In this document: positions 44,777-53,836 of the stretch, in pieces
Numbering within the stretch: the stretch's first letter is position 1
Layout of the letters: the number at the start of each line of letters is the position of its first letter
From: Bacteroidales bacterium H3
GTDB lineage: Bacteria; Bacteroidota; Bacteroidia; Bacteroidales; Muribaculaceae
Reading direction: 5' to 3'
Assembly (NCBI GenBank): GCA_001701135.1
Contig: DAAN01000015.1
Span: 340 to 64,339, forward strand
DNA: 64,000 nt
Translations under genes and position numbers: made by a program
Notes under the pieces: generated by a model
What the model was told of the DNA's origin: nothing
The model's database searches: none
Seen by the model: only the letters and a program-made list of their open reading frames with translations

Positions 44777-46198
44777 TTGGATATAGACCCTTTGCCATCT
44801 CTGATGATACTTATGCAGGCCGCACCTGAGACCGCCGTTTTCGGCGTCGCCCAGATTGTGGCTCTCTGCTGCGCGGCCTTTGCCCTGACCATATCGGCAT
44901 TTGTCAGCGGCAGCGAAATTGCATTTTTCTCAATAACCCCGCAGCAGGCCGAGGAGCTCGAGGAGGGAGAACGCTCCGACTCGATCCGTCGCCTGCTCGA
45001 CATGCCCGAACGTCTGCTGGCCACAATTCTCATCGCCAACAATCTGGTAAACGTGACCATCATCGTGCTCACCTCTTTTGCCCTGAGCGCGCTCTTCGCC
45101 AACCTCTCCCCGGTGGCCGATTTCCTCCTGCAGACCGTTCTTCTCACATTCCTCATCCTTCTTTTCGGCGAGATACTGCCCAAACTCATCGCCAACACCA
45201 ACCCGGTGCGCTGGGCACGCTTCGCCGCGCCGGCCGTCACCGCCATCATGCGGCTGTTCTGGCCCATGTCGTCGGCGCTTGTCCGCTCAGGCAAAATCCT
45301 AAAGAAAGTGGTTACACGCCAGAGCCGCAACATCACCACCGACGAGCTGGGGCAGGCGCTCGAAATCACCGATGTGGAGAGCCGCCCCGACAAGGAAATG
45401 CTTGAGGGCATTCTCCGCTTCGGCGACACCAACGCCTCGGCTATCATGACTCCCAGAGTCGACATCACAGGCCTCGATGCCGACATGACTTTCGCTCAGG
45501 TGATGGAGGTGATCATCGACAAAGGCTACTCTCGCATGCCGGTCTTCGGTGAATCGCAGGACGACATCCGCGGTGTACTCTATGCCCGCGATCTGCTCCC
45601 CTATATCGCCCAGAACACCACAGCCGATGCCAAAGATGCCACAGCCGATGCCGCAGAGGCCACCGGAGACGGCAATACCGGCACCCCCGCCATTCCGCAG
45701 CTCGCCGACCCCGATTTCCGCTGGCAGTCGCTGATACGCAAGCCATATTTCGTGCCTGAATCCCGCATGATCGACGACCTGCTCGAAGATTTCCGAAAGC
45801 TCAAAATCCACATCGCCATCGTTGTCGACGAATTCGGCGGCACCCAGGGTGTGGTCACCCTTGAGGATGTACTCGAAGAAATCGTCGGTGACATCAACGA
45901 CGAATATGACGAAGAGGAGAAAACCTACCGCCGCCTGCCCGACGACACATATATATTTGAAGGCAAAACTCTCCTCAACGACTTTTTCCGCATCACCGGG
46001 CTCGATCCCGACGACTACCGCCCCGTGGCGGAAGACTGTGAAACCCTTGCCGGAATGCTCCTCGCCATCAAAGGCGATTTCCCCAAAGAAAAGGAACCTC
46101 TGGTCTATGGCCGATGCAGATTCCTCATCCTCGAAATCGACCATCACCGCATTTGCTCAATCCGAATAAAGGTGATGCCCGATACCCAGACAGCCTGA
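44777..46198 (+). CDS. gldE: GldE-type CNNM/CBS membrane protein
   Basis: A 473-residue protein: an N-terminal CNNM (DUF21) domain with TM helices (about 25-175, ISAFVSGSEIAFFS, FGEILPKLIANTNPV), a CBS pair (about 215-365, SAIMTPRVDITGLDADM, VVDEFGGTQGVVTLEDVLEEIVGDI) interrupted by an Ala/Thr-rich insert, and a CorC/HlyC domain. The start is a TTG at 44777. I keep it because it gives MDIDPLPSL, close to the MDxDP beginning of GldE proteins; ATGs at 44804 and 44813 are alternatives. GldE proteins are tied to gliding/T9SS function in Flavobacterium and kin. A phosphopantetheinyl transferase gene follows at 45 nt. Confidence 0.9.
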   Translation: MDIDPLPSLMILMQAAPETAVFGVAQIVALCCAAFALTISAFVSGSEIAFFSITPQQAEELEEGERSDSIRRLLDMPERLLATILIANNLVNVTIIVLTSFALSALFANLSPVADFLLQTVLLTFLILLFGEILPKLIANTNPVRWARFAAPAVTAIMRLFWPMSSALVRSGKILKKVVTRQSRNITTDELGQALEITDVESRPDKEMLEGILRFGDTNASAIMTPRVDITGLDADMTFAQVMEVIIDKGYSRMPVFGESQDDIRGVLYARDLLPYIAQNTTADAKDATADAAEATGDGNTGTPAIPQLADPDFRWQSLIRKPYFVPESRMIDDLLEDFRKLKIHIAIVVDEFGGTQGVVTLEDVLEEIVGDINDEYDEEEKTYRRLPDDTYIFEGKTLLNDFFRITGLDPDDYRPVAEDCETLAGMLLAIKGDFPKEKEPLVYGRCRFLILEIDHHRICSIRIKVMPDTQTA

Positions 46199-46243
46199 CC
46201 CCTATACTCTTATTTTCCCCTATTCCATTACACCAGTCTTAAA

Positions 46244-46945
46244 TTGCTTCTATTCAACAACTACGGCGTGCGCGTCTACGCCACCTCTCTCCCCGACACG
46301 CCCGCCGGACGCGGCCCCGCAAGAAGGGTAGCCGAGGCCGCCGCAATCAAACGCCTGCTGCGCGAAGCCTTTCCCTACGGCGAACGTCCCCGAATCGGGC
46401 ATTACAGCTCAGGCGCACCCTTTCTTTCCGATCCCGACACCGATGGCAACACTCCCCCGACCCCGCTCGGCGGTCCCTGGCCATCGATTTCCATCAGCCA
46501 TTGTGCAGCAATGGTGGCACTCGCCACAGGCCCAGCCGGCCACAACATCGGCATCGACTGCGAAACCGGCAACCGCCGCCGTCAGCTCAGCCAGATAGCA
46601 TCGCGCTTCCTTTCCCCCACGCAAATGGAAGCCTGGAGCCAATGGCCCATGTCATTGTGGGCCTGGACCATAAAAGAGGCCCTTTACAAAGCTGCTGGCA
46701 TCCCGGGTCTCAACCTTGCCGACATTCCGCTCCCTCACGAAATCCCCGTCGGAAATCCCACACCCGATTCCACGGTGCTCCTCCCCTGCCCGGTCGGCTC
46801 TCCCTCCCCCCCCGCCGTAAACACCACCTCAACCTCCTCCGGCACACCCTCGGCCACGCGCCGCTATTCAATCCTTCAGATTGATTCCTGCGGCATCCCC
46901 GCCATGCTCACCCTCGCACTCCCCTATGACTGCGTAGTCAACTGA
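46244..46945 (+). CDS. 4'-phosphopantetheinyl transferase superfamily protein
   Basis: A 233-residue Sfp/AcpT-type enzyme that transfers the phosphopantetheine arm from CoA to carrier proteins. The motifs ISISHCAAMVALA, IGIDCE (Mg2+ Asp/Glu) and WAWTIKEALYKAAG are all present. The start is a TTG at 46244; no earlier ATG is in frame. The C-terminal third carries an unusual Pro/Ser/Thr-rich insert (about 180-205). It is co-directional with gldE. Confidence 0.88.
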   Translation: MLLFNNYGVRVYATSLPDTPAGRGPARRVAEAAAIKRLLREAFPYGERPRIGHYSSGAPFLSDPDTDGNTPPTPLGGPWPSISISHCAAMVALATGPAGHNIGIDCETGNRRRQLSQIASRFLSPTQMEAWSQWPMSLWAWTIKEALYKAAGIPGLNLADIPLPHEIPVGNPTPDSTVLLPCPVGSPSPPAVNTTSTSSGTPSATRRYSILQIDSCGIPAMLTLALPYDCVVN

Positions 46946-47064
46946 CTCCTCCCCACAGAAAGCATCCATAGCCGTTATCCCTACATAACACCCTATACAC
47001 CAACTTTATACGCAATAAGCAGCACAGCACTCCGCGAAAAAAACACAGAAATTTTCACCGAAAA

Positions 47065-47096
47065 TTTGCAGAATCAAAAAATAAGCGCTAACTTTG
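47065..47096 (+). promoter_or_regulatory. promoter of tRNA-Ala
   Basis: TTTG (47065-47068), a 20-nt spacer and TAACTTTG (47089-47096), 13 nt before the tRNA. Confidence 0.75.
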
Positions 47097-47109
47097 CATC
47101 GCAAAAACC

Positions 47110-47183
47110 GGGGTACTAGCTCATCTGGCTAGAGCGCGACACTGGCAGTGTCGAGGTGAGCGGTTCGAGTCCGCTGTACTCCA
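47110..47183 (+). tRNA. tRNA-Ala (anticodon GGC)
   Basis: A 74-nt tRNA with acceptor stem GGGGTAC/GTACTCC containing the G3-U70 wobble that identifies alanine tRNAs. The anticodon stem CGACA/TGTCG holds loop CTGGCAG, anticodon GGC at 47144-47146. The T-arm is GCGGTTCGAGTCCGC and the discriminator is A at 47183. Confidence 0.95.
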
Positions 47184-47189
47184 CCTTAG

Positions 47190-47223
47190 GCGAATTTGGA
47201 GCAAAATCCAAGTTCGCTTTTTT
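47190..47223 (+). terminator. terminator of tRNA-Ala
   Basis: An 11-bp stem with one G-T pair (47190-47200 with 47207-47217), then TTTTTTG. Confidence 0.85.
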
Positions 47224-47255
47224 GTTATATCATTACAACTGATTATATTTGCCAC

Positions 47256-47567
47256 ATGAAACTGATTGAAATGAATATCGACAAGATCATCGCCCTGTGC
47301 AAAAAGTACAAGGTTGCGAAACTGAGGGTATTCGGTTCCATTCTCACTCCCCGTTTCAACGACGACAGCGATGTCGATTTTTCAGTCAATTTCGACGACG
47401 AAACAATCAGACGAGAAGGACTTGACTGGGCAGATATATTCTTCGACTTTATGCACGAACTTGAAAGCCTTTTCGGCCGTCGCATCGATCTAGTGTGTGA
47501 TGATGCTGTCAAGAATAACTATTTCCGTGCGGAACTCGACCAAACCAAGAAACTAATCTATGGATAA
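47256..47567 (+). CDS. mntA: MNT-family nucleotidyltransferase (antitoxin of an MNT/HEPN pair)
   Basis: A 103-residue minimal nucleotidyltransferase. LRVFGSILTPRFNDDSDVDF gives the GS (27-28) and D39/D41 signature. In MntA-HepT systems this protein AMPylates the HEPN toxin on a Tyr next to its active site and so neutralises it. It overlaps the HEPN ATG by 8 nt. The pair is more AT-rich than its surroundings and lies directly behind a tRNA gene, which fits recent acquisition. The start is ATG 47256. Confidence 0.85.
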   Translation: MKLIEMNIDKIIALCKKYKVAKLRVFGSILTPRFNDDSDVDFSVNFDDETIRREGLDWADIFFDFMHELESLFGRRIDLVCDDAVKNNYFRAELDQTKKLIYG

Positions 47568-47899
47568 TTCAATCAAGAAAATATCTCGAAGATATTTTAC
47601 ACGCTATTTCCGACATCGAAATGGCAGAAGAGCGTTTTGGCCGGCAATATGATGTTTTTGAAAATGATGTGATTTTTCGAAAATTTGTTGAACGCAATAT
47701 CGAAATCCTGGGAGAAGCCGTTAATCGTATTTTGAAAATTCAGCCCGACATAAAGATTACGTCTGCCCGTAAAATAGTCGACACCCGTAATTATGTAATT
47801 CATGCATACGATTCGCTCAAACCCGACATCTTATGGGCGATTGTAATCAATCACATACCACGGCTGAAATCCGATGTACTACATTTGCTTAACGTCTGA
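47560..47899 (+). pseudogene. hepT: HEPN toxin (DUF86/HepT type) with an N-terminal frameshift
   Basis: The HEPN fold is clear from 47579 on: RKYLEDILHAISDIE, FVERNIEILGEAVNRI and the active-site motif RNYVIHAY (Rx4HxY, residues of the RNase/AMPylation site). No ATG opens that frame at the expected place. The natural start, ATG 47560 overlapping the mntA stop, reads MDNSIKK and then leaves frame at an AAAA run (47578-47581). Removing one A restores MDNSIKKYLEDIL, the usual family beginning. Otherwise a short protein from ATG 47621, lacking helix 1, is the only product. It may be a sequencing error, a decayed toxin or a slippage site. Confidence 0.8.
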
Positions 47900-47989
47900 G
47901 AAATGCAGCCTGACAATATGATTATCCTAATCCATGTTGCATCGAGGCAGTGTAGGGGATTTTGACGTGGGAATTTGATGGAGGAGATG

Positions 47990-48020
47990 TTGGGGATTTG
48001 ACGGTTTATTTGTAACTTTG
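47990..48020 (+). promoter_or_regulatory. promoter of lysS
   Basis: TTG (47990-47992), a 20-nt spacer and TAACTTTG (48013-48020), with a leader of about 80 nt. The stretch 47900-47989 shows no gene. Confidence 0.6.
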
Positions 48021-48107
48021 CCATAAATTTGCAGTTAGGCGTATTTTTAGCTGCAAAGTAATGCCTGAGTGCAGTAAAATAATAGTTTCACGAAATATTT
48101 CAGTGCG

Positions 48108-49898
48108 ATGAATATACTTGAACTGAGCGAGCAAGAGATTGTGCGCCGCGGATCGCTTGACCAGATGCGCGCAATGGGTATCAATCCCTATCCTGCTGCA
48201 GAGTTTCCCGTCAATGCCCACACCGATGAGATCAAATCCACATTCGTCGATCCCGAGACCGACGCCGAGGGGAACCCTGTTGGTCCCCGCCGCCAGGTGA
48301 CGGTGGCAGGCCGCGTGATGGGGCGCCGCATCATGGGCAAGGCCTCGTTTATGGAGCTTCAGGATGCCAACGGACGCATCCAGGTCTATATCAACCGTGA
48401 CGAGATCTGCCCCGGCGAAGACAAGGAGATGTATAACACCGTGTTCAAGAAACTGCTCGACATCGGCGACTTCGTGGGCGTGGAGGGCTACGTGTTCCGC
48501 ACACAGACCGGCGAGATCTCCATTCACGCACAGAAAATCACCGTGTTGAGCAAGTCGCTCCGTCCCCTCCCAATCGTGAAAGTAAAGGATGGCGTCACCT
48601 ACGACGCTTTCGACGACCCCGAGCTGCGCTACCGCCGCCGATATGTCGACCTTGTGGTCAACGACGGCGTAAAGGAGATTTTCATCAAGCGCACCCGCGT
48701 GTTCAACTCCATGCGCAACTATTTCAATGAGCATGGCTACATGGAGGTGGAGACCCCGATACTTCAGCCGATACCCGGCGGCGCATCGGCCCGTCCCTTC
48801 ATCACACACCACAATGCCCTCGACATACCTCTCTACATGCGCATCGCCGACGAACTTTACCTCAAGCGTCTTATCGTGGGCGGTTTCGAAGGTGTCTACG
48901 AGTTCTCGAAAAACTTCCGCAACGAGGGCATGGACCGCACCCACAACCCCGAGTTCACATGCATGGAGATCTACGTCTCCTATAAAGATTACAACTGGAT
49001 GATGGACTTCACCGAAAAGATGCTCGAGCGTATATGCCTCGAAGTCAACGGCACCGACTCGGTGAAGGTGGGCGACAACGTGATTTCGTTCAAGGCGCCT
49101 TTCCCCCGCGTGACCATGCGCGACGCCATCCTCGAGCACACCGGTTTCGACATCAACGACAAAACCGAAGATGAATTGCGCGCCGCTGCCCGCGGCATGG
49201 GCATCGAGGTTGACGACACCATGGGTAAGGGCAAACTCATCGACGAGATTTTCGGCGAGAAATGCGAGGGTACCTACATACAGCCCACATTCATCATCGA
49301 CTACCCGATAGAGATGTCGCCCCTGACAAAGCGTCACCGCGACAACCCCCAGCTCACCGAACGTTTCGAGCTGATGGTCAACGGCAAGGAACTGGCCAAC
49401 GCCTACTCCGAGCTTAACGACCCCATCGACCAGTATGAGCGCTTCGTGGAGCAGATGCGCCTTTCGGAGAAGGGCGATGACGAAGCCATGATCATCGACC
49501 ACGATTTCATCCGCGCTCTCGAATACGGCATGCCCCCCACATCGGGAATGGGCATCGGCATGGACCGTCTGGTGATGCTCATGACCGGACAGACCACCAT
49601 TCAGGAAGTGCTGCTCTTCCCGCAGATGCGCCCCGAAAAGATTGCCCGCCGCGACAAAGAGGAAGCTTTCACCGCCGTAGGCGTGCCCGCCGAGTGGGTA
49701 GCCCCCGTGCAGAAAGCCGGATTCCTCACCGTTGAGGCTCTTGCAGCCGCCGTTCCCGGCAAGCTGCAGCAGGAACTGCTGGGCATCAATAAGAAATATA
49801 AGCTGCAGCTCAAAAATCCCGCTCCCGACGACATCAAGGCATGGGTAGCGGCAGCCCGTGAGAAATACCCCGTGCTCACCGAAGGGCTCGACAAATAA
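48108..49898 (+). CDS. lysS: lysyl-tRNA synthetase (class II)
   Basis: A 596-residue enzyme charging tRNA-Lys. The N-terminal OB-fold anticodon domain (about 55-165) is followed by the class II core with motif 2 [14 protein letters not shown] and motif 3 [15 protein letters not shown]. It carries a C-terminal extension of about 75 residues (after [11 protein letters not shown]) with a helix-hairpin-helix-like look ([27 protein letters not shown]), seen in many Bacteroidetes LysRS. First gene of the plus-strand run to 55.4 kb. Confidence 0.98.
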   Translation: MNILELSEQEIVRRGSLDQMRAMGINPYPAAEFPVNAHTDEIKSTFVDPETDAEGNPVGPRRQVTVAGRVMGRRIMGKASFMELQDANGRIQVYINRDEICPGEDKEMYNTVFKKLLDIGDFVGVEGYVFRTQTGEISIHAQKITVLSKSLRPLPIVKVKDGVTYDAFDDPELRYRRRYVDLVVNDGVKEIFIKRTRVFNSMRNYFNEHGYMEVETPILQPIPGGASARPFITHHNALDIPLYMRIADELYLKRLIVGGFEGVYEFSKNFRNEGMDRTHNPEFTCMEIYVSYKDYNWMMDFTEKMLERICLEVNGTDSVKVGDNVISFKAPFPRVTMRDAILEHTGFDINDKTEDELRAAARGMGIEVDDTMGKGKLIDEIFGEKCEGTYIQPTFIIDYPIEMSPLTKRHRDNPQLTERFELMVNGKELANAYSELNDPIDQYERFVEQMRLSEKGDDEAMIIDHDFIRALEYGMPPTSGMGIGMDRLVMLMTGQTTIQEVLLFPQMRPEKIARRDKEEAFTAVGVPAEWVAPVQKAGFLTVEALAAAVPGKLQQELLGINKKYKLQLKNPAPDDIKAWVAAAREKYPVLTEGLDK

Positions 49899-49914
49899 CC
49901 AAAATCGTCAAGCC

Positions 49915-50922
49915 ATGAATTGCAATAACTTTCCGGGTCGCGTGGCTGTGATGGGCGGCGGAAGCTGGGCCACCGCTCTTGCCAAGTTGCTGCTGAAGAA
50001 AAGCGACTCCATAATATGGTATATGCGGCGCGACGACCGCATCGAGGAGTTCAGGCAATTAGGCCATAACCCCGCATATCTCACCGACGTGCAGTTCGAT
50101 GTGAACCGCATCACATTCTCGTCGGACATCAACGAAGTGGCGTGCATCGCCGACACCCTTGTGCTGGTGATGCCCTCGCCCTATTTCAAGAGTCACCTGG
50201 CCAAACTCACCGCCGACATCTCGGACAAACACATCGTGTCGGCCGTCAAGGGCATCGTGCCCGACGAGAACATGCTCGTCACCGACTACATGATGGAGCA
50301 CTTCGGAGTCAAGCGCGACCACTGCCTGGTGATTTCAGGCCCCTGCCACGCCGAGGAAGTGGCGCTCGACCGCCCCAGCTATCTCACCGTAGGATGCGAC
50401 AACATCGAGGTGGCGCAGCGTTTCGGCGACCTGCTCTGCGGCAGCCGAAATTGCCATGCCATACCCTCGACCGACGTCGACGGCATCGAATATGCAGGCG
50501 TGATGAAAAACATCTACGCCATAGCAGCCGGCATCGTCCACGGCATGAAGCGCGGCGACAATTTCCTGGCAATGCTCGTTTCCAACGCCATCCGGGAGAT
50601 GCAGATGTTTCTCGACGCCGTGAATCCGCGACCGCGTCAGATCTGCGACTCCGTATATCTCGGCGACCTGCTGGTTACGGCCTATTCCCGCTTCTCGCGC
50701 AACCACAATTTCGGTTCCATGATAGGCAAAGGCTACTCGGTGAGCGCCGCCCGCATGGAAATGGAGCAGACCGCCGAGGGATACTACGGCGCCAAGTGCA
50801 TCCACGAAATCAATGCCGAGTATGAGGTCTACATGCCCATAGCCTCGGCAGTCTACGACATTCTCTACCGGCGCGTGCGGCCCGAATACGCCATCAACCG
50901 CATCGCCGACAAACTTTCCTGA
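49915..50922 (+). CDS. gpsA: NAD(P)H-dependent glycerol-3-phosphate dehydrogenase
   Basis: Makes sn-glycerol-3-phosphate from dihydroxyacetone phosphate for phospholipids. The 335 residues show the Rossmann loop VAVMGGGSWATALAKLL, VSAVKGI, VISGPCHAEEVAL and the catalytic-Lys block EYAGVMKNIYAIAAGI. The ATG at 49915 is 16 nt after the lysS stop; the longer GTG-started reading would overlap lysS. Confidence 0.97.
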   Translation: MNCNNFPGRVAVMGGGSWATALAKLLLKKSDSIIWYMRRDDRIEEFRQLGHNPAYLTDVQFDVNRITFSSDINEVACIADTLVLVMPSPYFKSHLAKLTADISDKHIVSAVKGIVPDENMLVTDYMMEHFGVKRDHCLVISGPCHAEEVALDRPSYLTVGCDNIEVAQRFGDLLCGSRNCHAIPSTDVDGIEYAGVMKNIYAIAAGIVHGMKRGDNFLAMLVSNAIREMQMFLDAVNPRPRQICDSVYLGDLLVTAYSRFSRNHNFGSMIGKGYSVSAARMEMEQTAEGYYGAKCIHEINAEYEVYMPIASAVYDILYRRVRPEYAINRIADKLS

Positions 50923-50934
50923 CCCGCGAAGAAT

Positions 50935-51627
50935 ATGATCAGCATGCGCGGCATACGCAAGAGTTTCGACCGCCTGGAGGTGCTCCGGGGGGTGGATCTT
51001 GATGTCAACGCAGGCGAAATCCTCTCTATCGTGGGCGCCAGCGGAGCCGGAAAGACCACACTGCTGCAGATACTCGGCACACTCGAACGCCCCGACAGCG
51101 GCAGCGTCACCTACGACGGCACCGACGTGCTCGCCATGAGTCAGCGCCAGCTGGCACGGTTCCGCAACCGCAACATCGGCTTCGTGTTTCAGTTTCACCA
51201 GCTGCTCCCCGAGTTCACCATGCTCGAGAACGTGGCCATGCCCGCCCTCATCGGCGGAGAGAGCCGCGCCGAAGCCTTCCGCCGCGCCACCGACCTGATA
51301 GGCTACCTCGGCCTTGCCGACCGCGCGTCGCACCGCCCCGCGCAACTATCGGGAGGCGAGCGCCAGCGCGCCGCAGTGGCCCGCTCGCTCATCAACAACC
51401 CCTCGGTGATACTTGCCGACGAACCCTCGGGAAGCCTCGACTCGGCCAACCGCCGCGAGCTTTACGACCTCTTCTTCCGTCTGCGCGACGAACGCGGACA
51501 CACTTTCGTCATCGTCACCCACGACGAGTCGCTGGCCGCCAGAAGCAACCGCGTGATCCACATAGCCGACGGCCTGATCTCACCCGAAACGAAAGCGCCG
51601 GCATCGGACCGCGCCGCCAACCGTTGA
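50935..51627 (+). CDS. lolD: ABC transporter ATP-binding protein, LolD/MacB type
   Basis: A 230-residue ATPase with Walker [10 protein letters not shown], signature [15 protein letters not shown], Walker [13 protein letters not shown] and switch His in IVTHDES. The Q-loop region [20 protein letters not shown] is typical of LolD/MacB ATPases, which power lipoprotein release or envelope export. The permease is not adjacent. It lies 12 nt after gpsA. Confidence 0.9.
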   Translation: MISMRGIRKSFDRLEVLRGVDLDVNAGEILSIVGASGAGKTTLLQILGTLERPDSGSVTYDGTDVLAMSQRQLARFRNRNIGFVFQFHQLLPEFTMLENVAMPALIGGESRAEAFRRATDLIGYLGLADRASHRPAQLSGGERQRAAVARSLINNPSVILADEPSGSLDSANRRELYDLFFRLRDERGHTFVIVTHDESLAARSNRVIHIADGLISPETKAPASDRAANR

Positions 51628-51637
51628 TACACCGCCG

Positions 51638-52357
51638 ATGAGACGCTCCCGCCACATAATAAAGTATCTCAAGGACGCCATCGCCTCCTTTGCGATTGTC
51701 TTTCTGGCCGCGACACACCACGGATGCCGCGACGAGGGGGACATGGAGGTCAACATCCCCGTGAACTACGACATCGTGGAGGTGGCCTCGGTCAGCCCCG
51801 CCGAGACCGTGCTCAATCTCTGGCGCCCCGACGCCGACAGCCCCGTGGTGCTCACCTGCCACGGTTCTAATCCCATCAGCAACTCGGCAAAACATATCCG
51901 CCCCGGCATGTGCGTACTGGCCGGTTACTCCTACACCGACGGCCGAGTCCCCTACCAGTCGGGGGCCGTGACGATCCGTTCTTTCTCATATATCAACAAC
52001 ATCAAAGCCCGCAAGATCAACATCGGCGCCTCCGTGACAAACTGGGATGCCGACCCAGTGGAGCTGTGGAGCATATGGCGCGGCGGCACACGCATTTTCA
52101 TGCGTCTGAGCCTCCCCTATACCGAGGAACCGCGCTTTTTCTCTATGGTGATCGATCCCGCCACGGAGTCAGACCCGGTGCCGACACTTCTGCTCTGGCA
52201 TGAACGCGCCACCCACTCCCCCACATTCGACCGCCGGTATTTCGCCGCCTGCGACATCGCCACGCTCTGGAAGGATGACGCAGTGGAAGGCGTGAAAGTG
52301 CGCGTGGCCAATTCTCTCAATCCGTCGCAATGCGAGTTCATATTCATGAAACAATGA
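51638..52357 (+). CDS. unknown exported protein, possibly a NigD-like lipoprotein
   Basis: A 239-residue protein with an N-terminal hydrophobic helix ending at GCRDEGD; the Cys could be lipidated although the lipobox is weak. The rest is predicted beta-rich (VVLTCHGSNPIS, IRPGMCVLAGYSYTDGRVPYQSGAVTIRSFSYI, then a FFSMVIDPATESDP domain), loosely like NigD-type proteins. Its last codons overlap the M28 ATG (ATGA). No function can be assigned. Confidence 0.7.
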   Translation: MRRSRHIIKYLKDAIASFAIVFLAATHHGCRDEGDMEVNIPVNYDIVEVASVSPAETVLNLWRPDADSPVVLTCHGSNPISNSAKHIRPGMCVLAGYSYTDGRVPYQSGAVTIRSFSYINNIKARKINIGASVTNWDADPVELWSIWRGGTRIFMRLSLPYTEEPRFFSMVIDPATESDPVPTLLLWHERATHSPTFDRRYFAACDIATLWKDDAVEGVKVRVANSLNPSQCEFIFMKQ

Positions 52358-53343
52358 TCAAATCAGCACTTCCGGCTCTGTTCCTGACCCTCGCCCTCAC
52401 CGCATGCGGTTCCCGCAAAGGCGCCGACACCGACCGCGACACCGACTCGGCCGCTGCCGTGCCGGTCGCTGTGGCCGACGCCGACTCAGCCATGAGCTAC
52501 GTGGCCCGGCAGGTTGCCTTCGGACCGCGCACACCCGGCAGCGAGGCTCACCGCGAGTGCCGTTCATGGCTCGCCGGGAAACTCACATCATTGGGCGTGG
52601 AGAATGTCGCCGTCAGTGAGGAGGCAGTGACAACCACCGACGGCGTCGGCCGCACCGTCTACAACATATTCGGCTCCATCAACCCCGGCGCCACCCGGCG
52701 CGTGCTCCTCCTTGCCCATTACGACACTCGTCCGCACGCCGACGAGGATCCCGATCCCTCCAACCGCTCCACCCCTCTCGACGGTGCCAACGACGGCGCC
52801 TCGGGCGTGGCCGTGCTGCTCGATGTGGCGCGTGCGCTACGCGCCAACCCCGTCGACTCCATCGGCGTTGACATCCTCCTGACCGACCTTGAGGATTCCG
52901 GCACCGATGGCGATGACACAAGCTGGTGCCTCGGCACCCAGAAATGGGTGGAGAACATGCCCTACACCGACGGCAATCTTCCCGCCTATGGCATCCTGCT
53001 CGACATGGTGGGCGGTCGCGACGCGCGCTTCAACCGCGAGATGATTTCCGACAGCTATGCCCGCCACATCTGCGACAAAGTCTGGGCCGTGGCAGCCGCC
53101 TCAGGCCTGTCGGCGCGCTTCCCCAACGAGCGCGGCGGCGCTGTGATCGACGACCATCTCTACATCAACCGCGCAGGCATCCCCTGCATCGACATTATAG
53201 AAAACGCCAACCCGGCCACCGGCTCATTCAACCCCACATGGCACACACTCGGCGACAACATCGGGGCTATCGACCCCGCCACCCTCGCCGCCGTGAGTCA
53301 GGTGGTGCTGAACACTCTGGCCCGCGAGGCCGGTAAATTCTGA
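52354..53343 (+). CDS. M28-family metallopeptidase / glutaminyl cyclase-like lipoprotein
   Basis: A 329-residue protein; MIKSALPALFLTLALTACGS is a lipoprotein signal. Zinc-site segments of M28 and QC enzymes are visible: LLLAHYDTRPHAD, LDGANDGASGVAVLLD, LTDLEDSG and TGSFNPTWHTLGDN. The single-zinc QC-like spacing (DGANDGASG, FxPTWHT) favours a glutaminyl-peptide cyclotransferase, which in Porphyromonas forms N-terminal pyroglutamate on exported proteins; an aminopeptidase is the alternative. It overlaps the upstream gene by 4 nt. Confidence 0.85.
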   Translation: MIKSALPALFLTLALTACGSRKGADTDRDTDSAAAVPVAVADADSAMSYVARQVAFGPRTPGSEAHRECRSWLAGKLTSLGVENVAVSEEAVTTTDGVGRTVYNIFGSINPGATRRVLLLAHYDTRPHADEDPDPSNRSTPLDGANDGASGVAVLLDVARALRANPVDSIGVDILLTDLEDSGTDGDDTSWCLGTQKWVENMPYTDGNLPAYGILLDMVGGRDARFNREMISDSYARHICDKVWAVAAASGLSARFPNERGGAVIDDHLYINRAGIPCIDIIENANPATGSFNPTWHTLGDNIGAIDPATLAAVSQVVLNTLAREAGKF

Positions 53344-53351
53344 ACAACACT

Positions 53352-53795
53352 ATGACCATCAACGAAAAGCAAGACGAACTTATCGACGAGCTCTCCGGTC
53401 TCGACGACTGGATGGACCGTTACAGCTACATAATCGACCTGGGCAACCAGCTCCCCGCCATCGACGAATCGCTCAAGACTCCCTCTCACCTCATCGAAGG
53501 ATGCCAGAGCCGCGTATGGCTCGACGCCCGGCTCTCTCCCGAGGGGAAAGTAGAGTTCACCGCCGACTCCGACGCCATCATCGTCAAAGGGATTATCTCG
53601 ATGCTAATCGATGTGCTCAACGGCCACACTCCTCAGGAAATCCTCGACGCCGACCTCTATTTCATCGACCGTATCGGCCTGTCGGAACACCTCTCCCCCA
53701 CCCGCTCCAACGGCCTGCTGGCCATGGTGAAGCAGATGCGCCTCTATGCCACCGCTTTCCGCGAGCTCCAGCTGGCAGGCAAGTCACCCGTCTGA
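53352..53795 (+). CDS. sufE: SufE-family sulfur acceptor
   Basis: A 147-residue protein that accepts sulfur from the SufS cysteine desulfurase for Fe-S cluster assembly. The acceptor Cys is in HLIEGCQSRVWL, followed by the conserved DSDAIIVKGIISMLIDVLNG. SufS and SufBCD are not nearby. It lies 8 nt after the M28 gene. Confidence 0.95.
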   Translation: MTINEKQDELIDELSGLDDWMDRYSYIIDLGNQLPAIDESLKTPSHLIEGCQSRVWLDARLSPEGKVEFTADSDAIIVKGIISMLIDVLNGHTPQEILDADLYFIDRIGLSEHLSPTRSNGLLAMVKQMRLYATAFRELQLAGKSPV

Positions 53796-53836
53796 CCCAC
53801 CCCGACTCAATATTCATTCAATCTTAAAATAATTCC

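Noticed and set aside
48006..49502. 498-codon minus-strand frame opposite lysS
   Set aside because: It lies antisense to an unmistakable lysyl-tRNA synthetase, and its His/Val/Gly-rich composition is typical of antisense translation.
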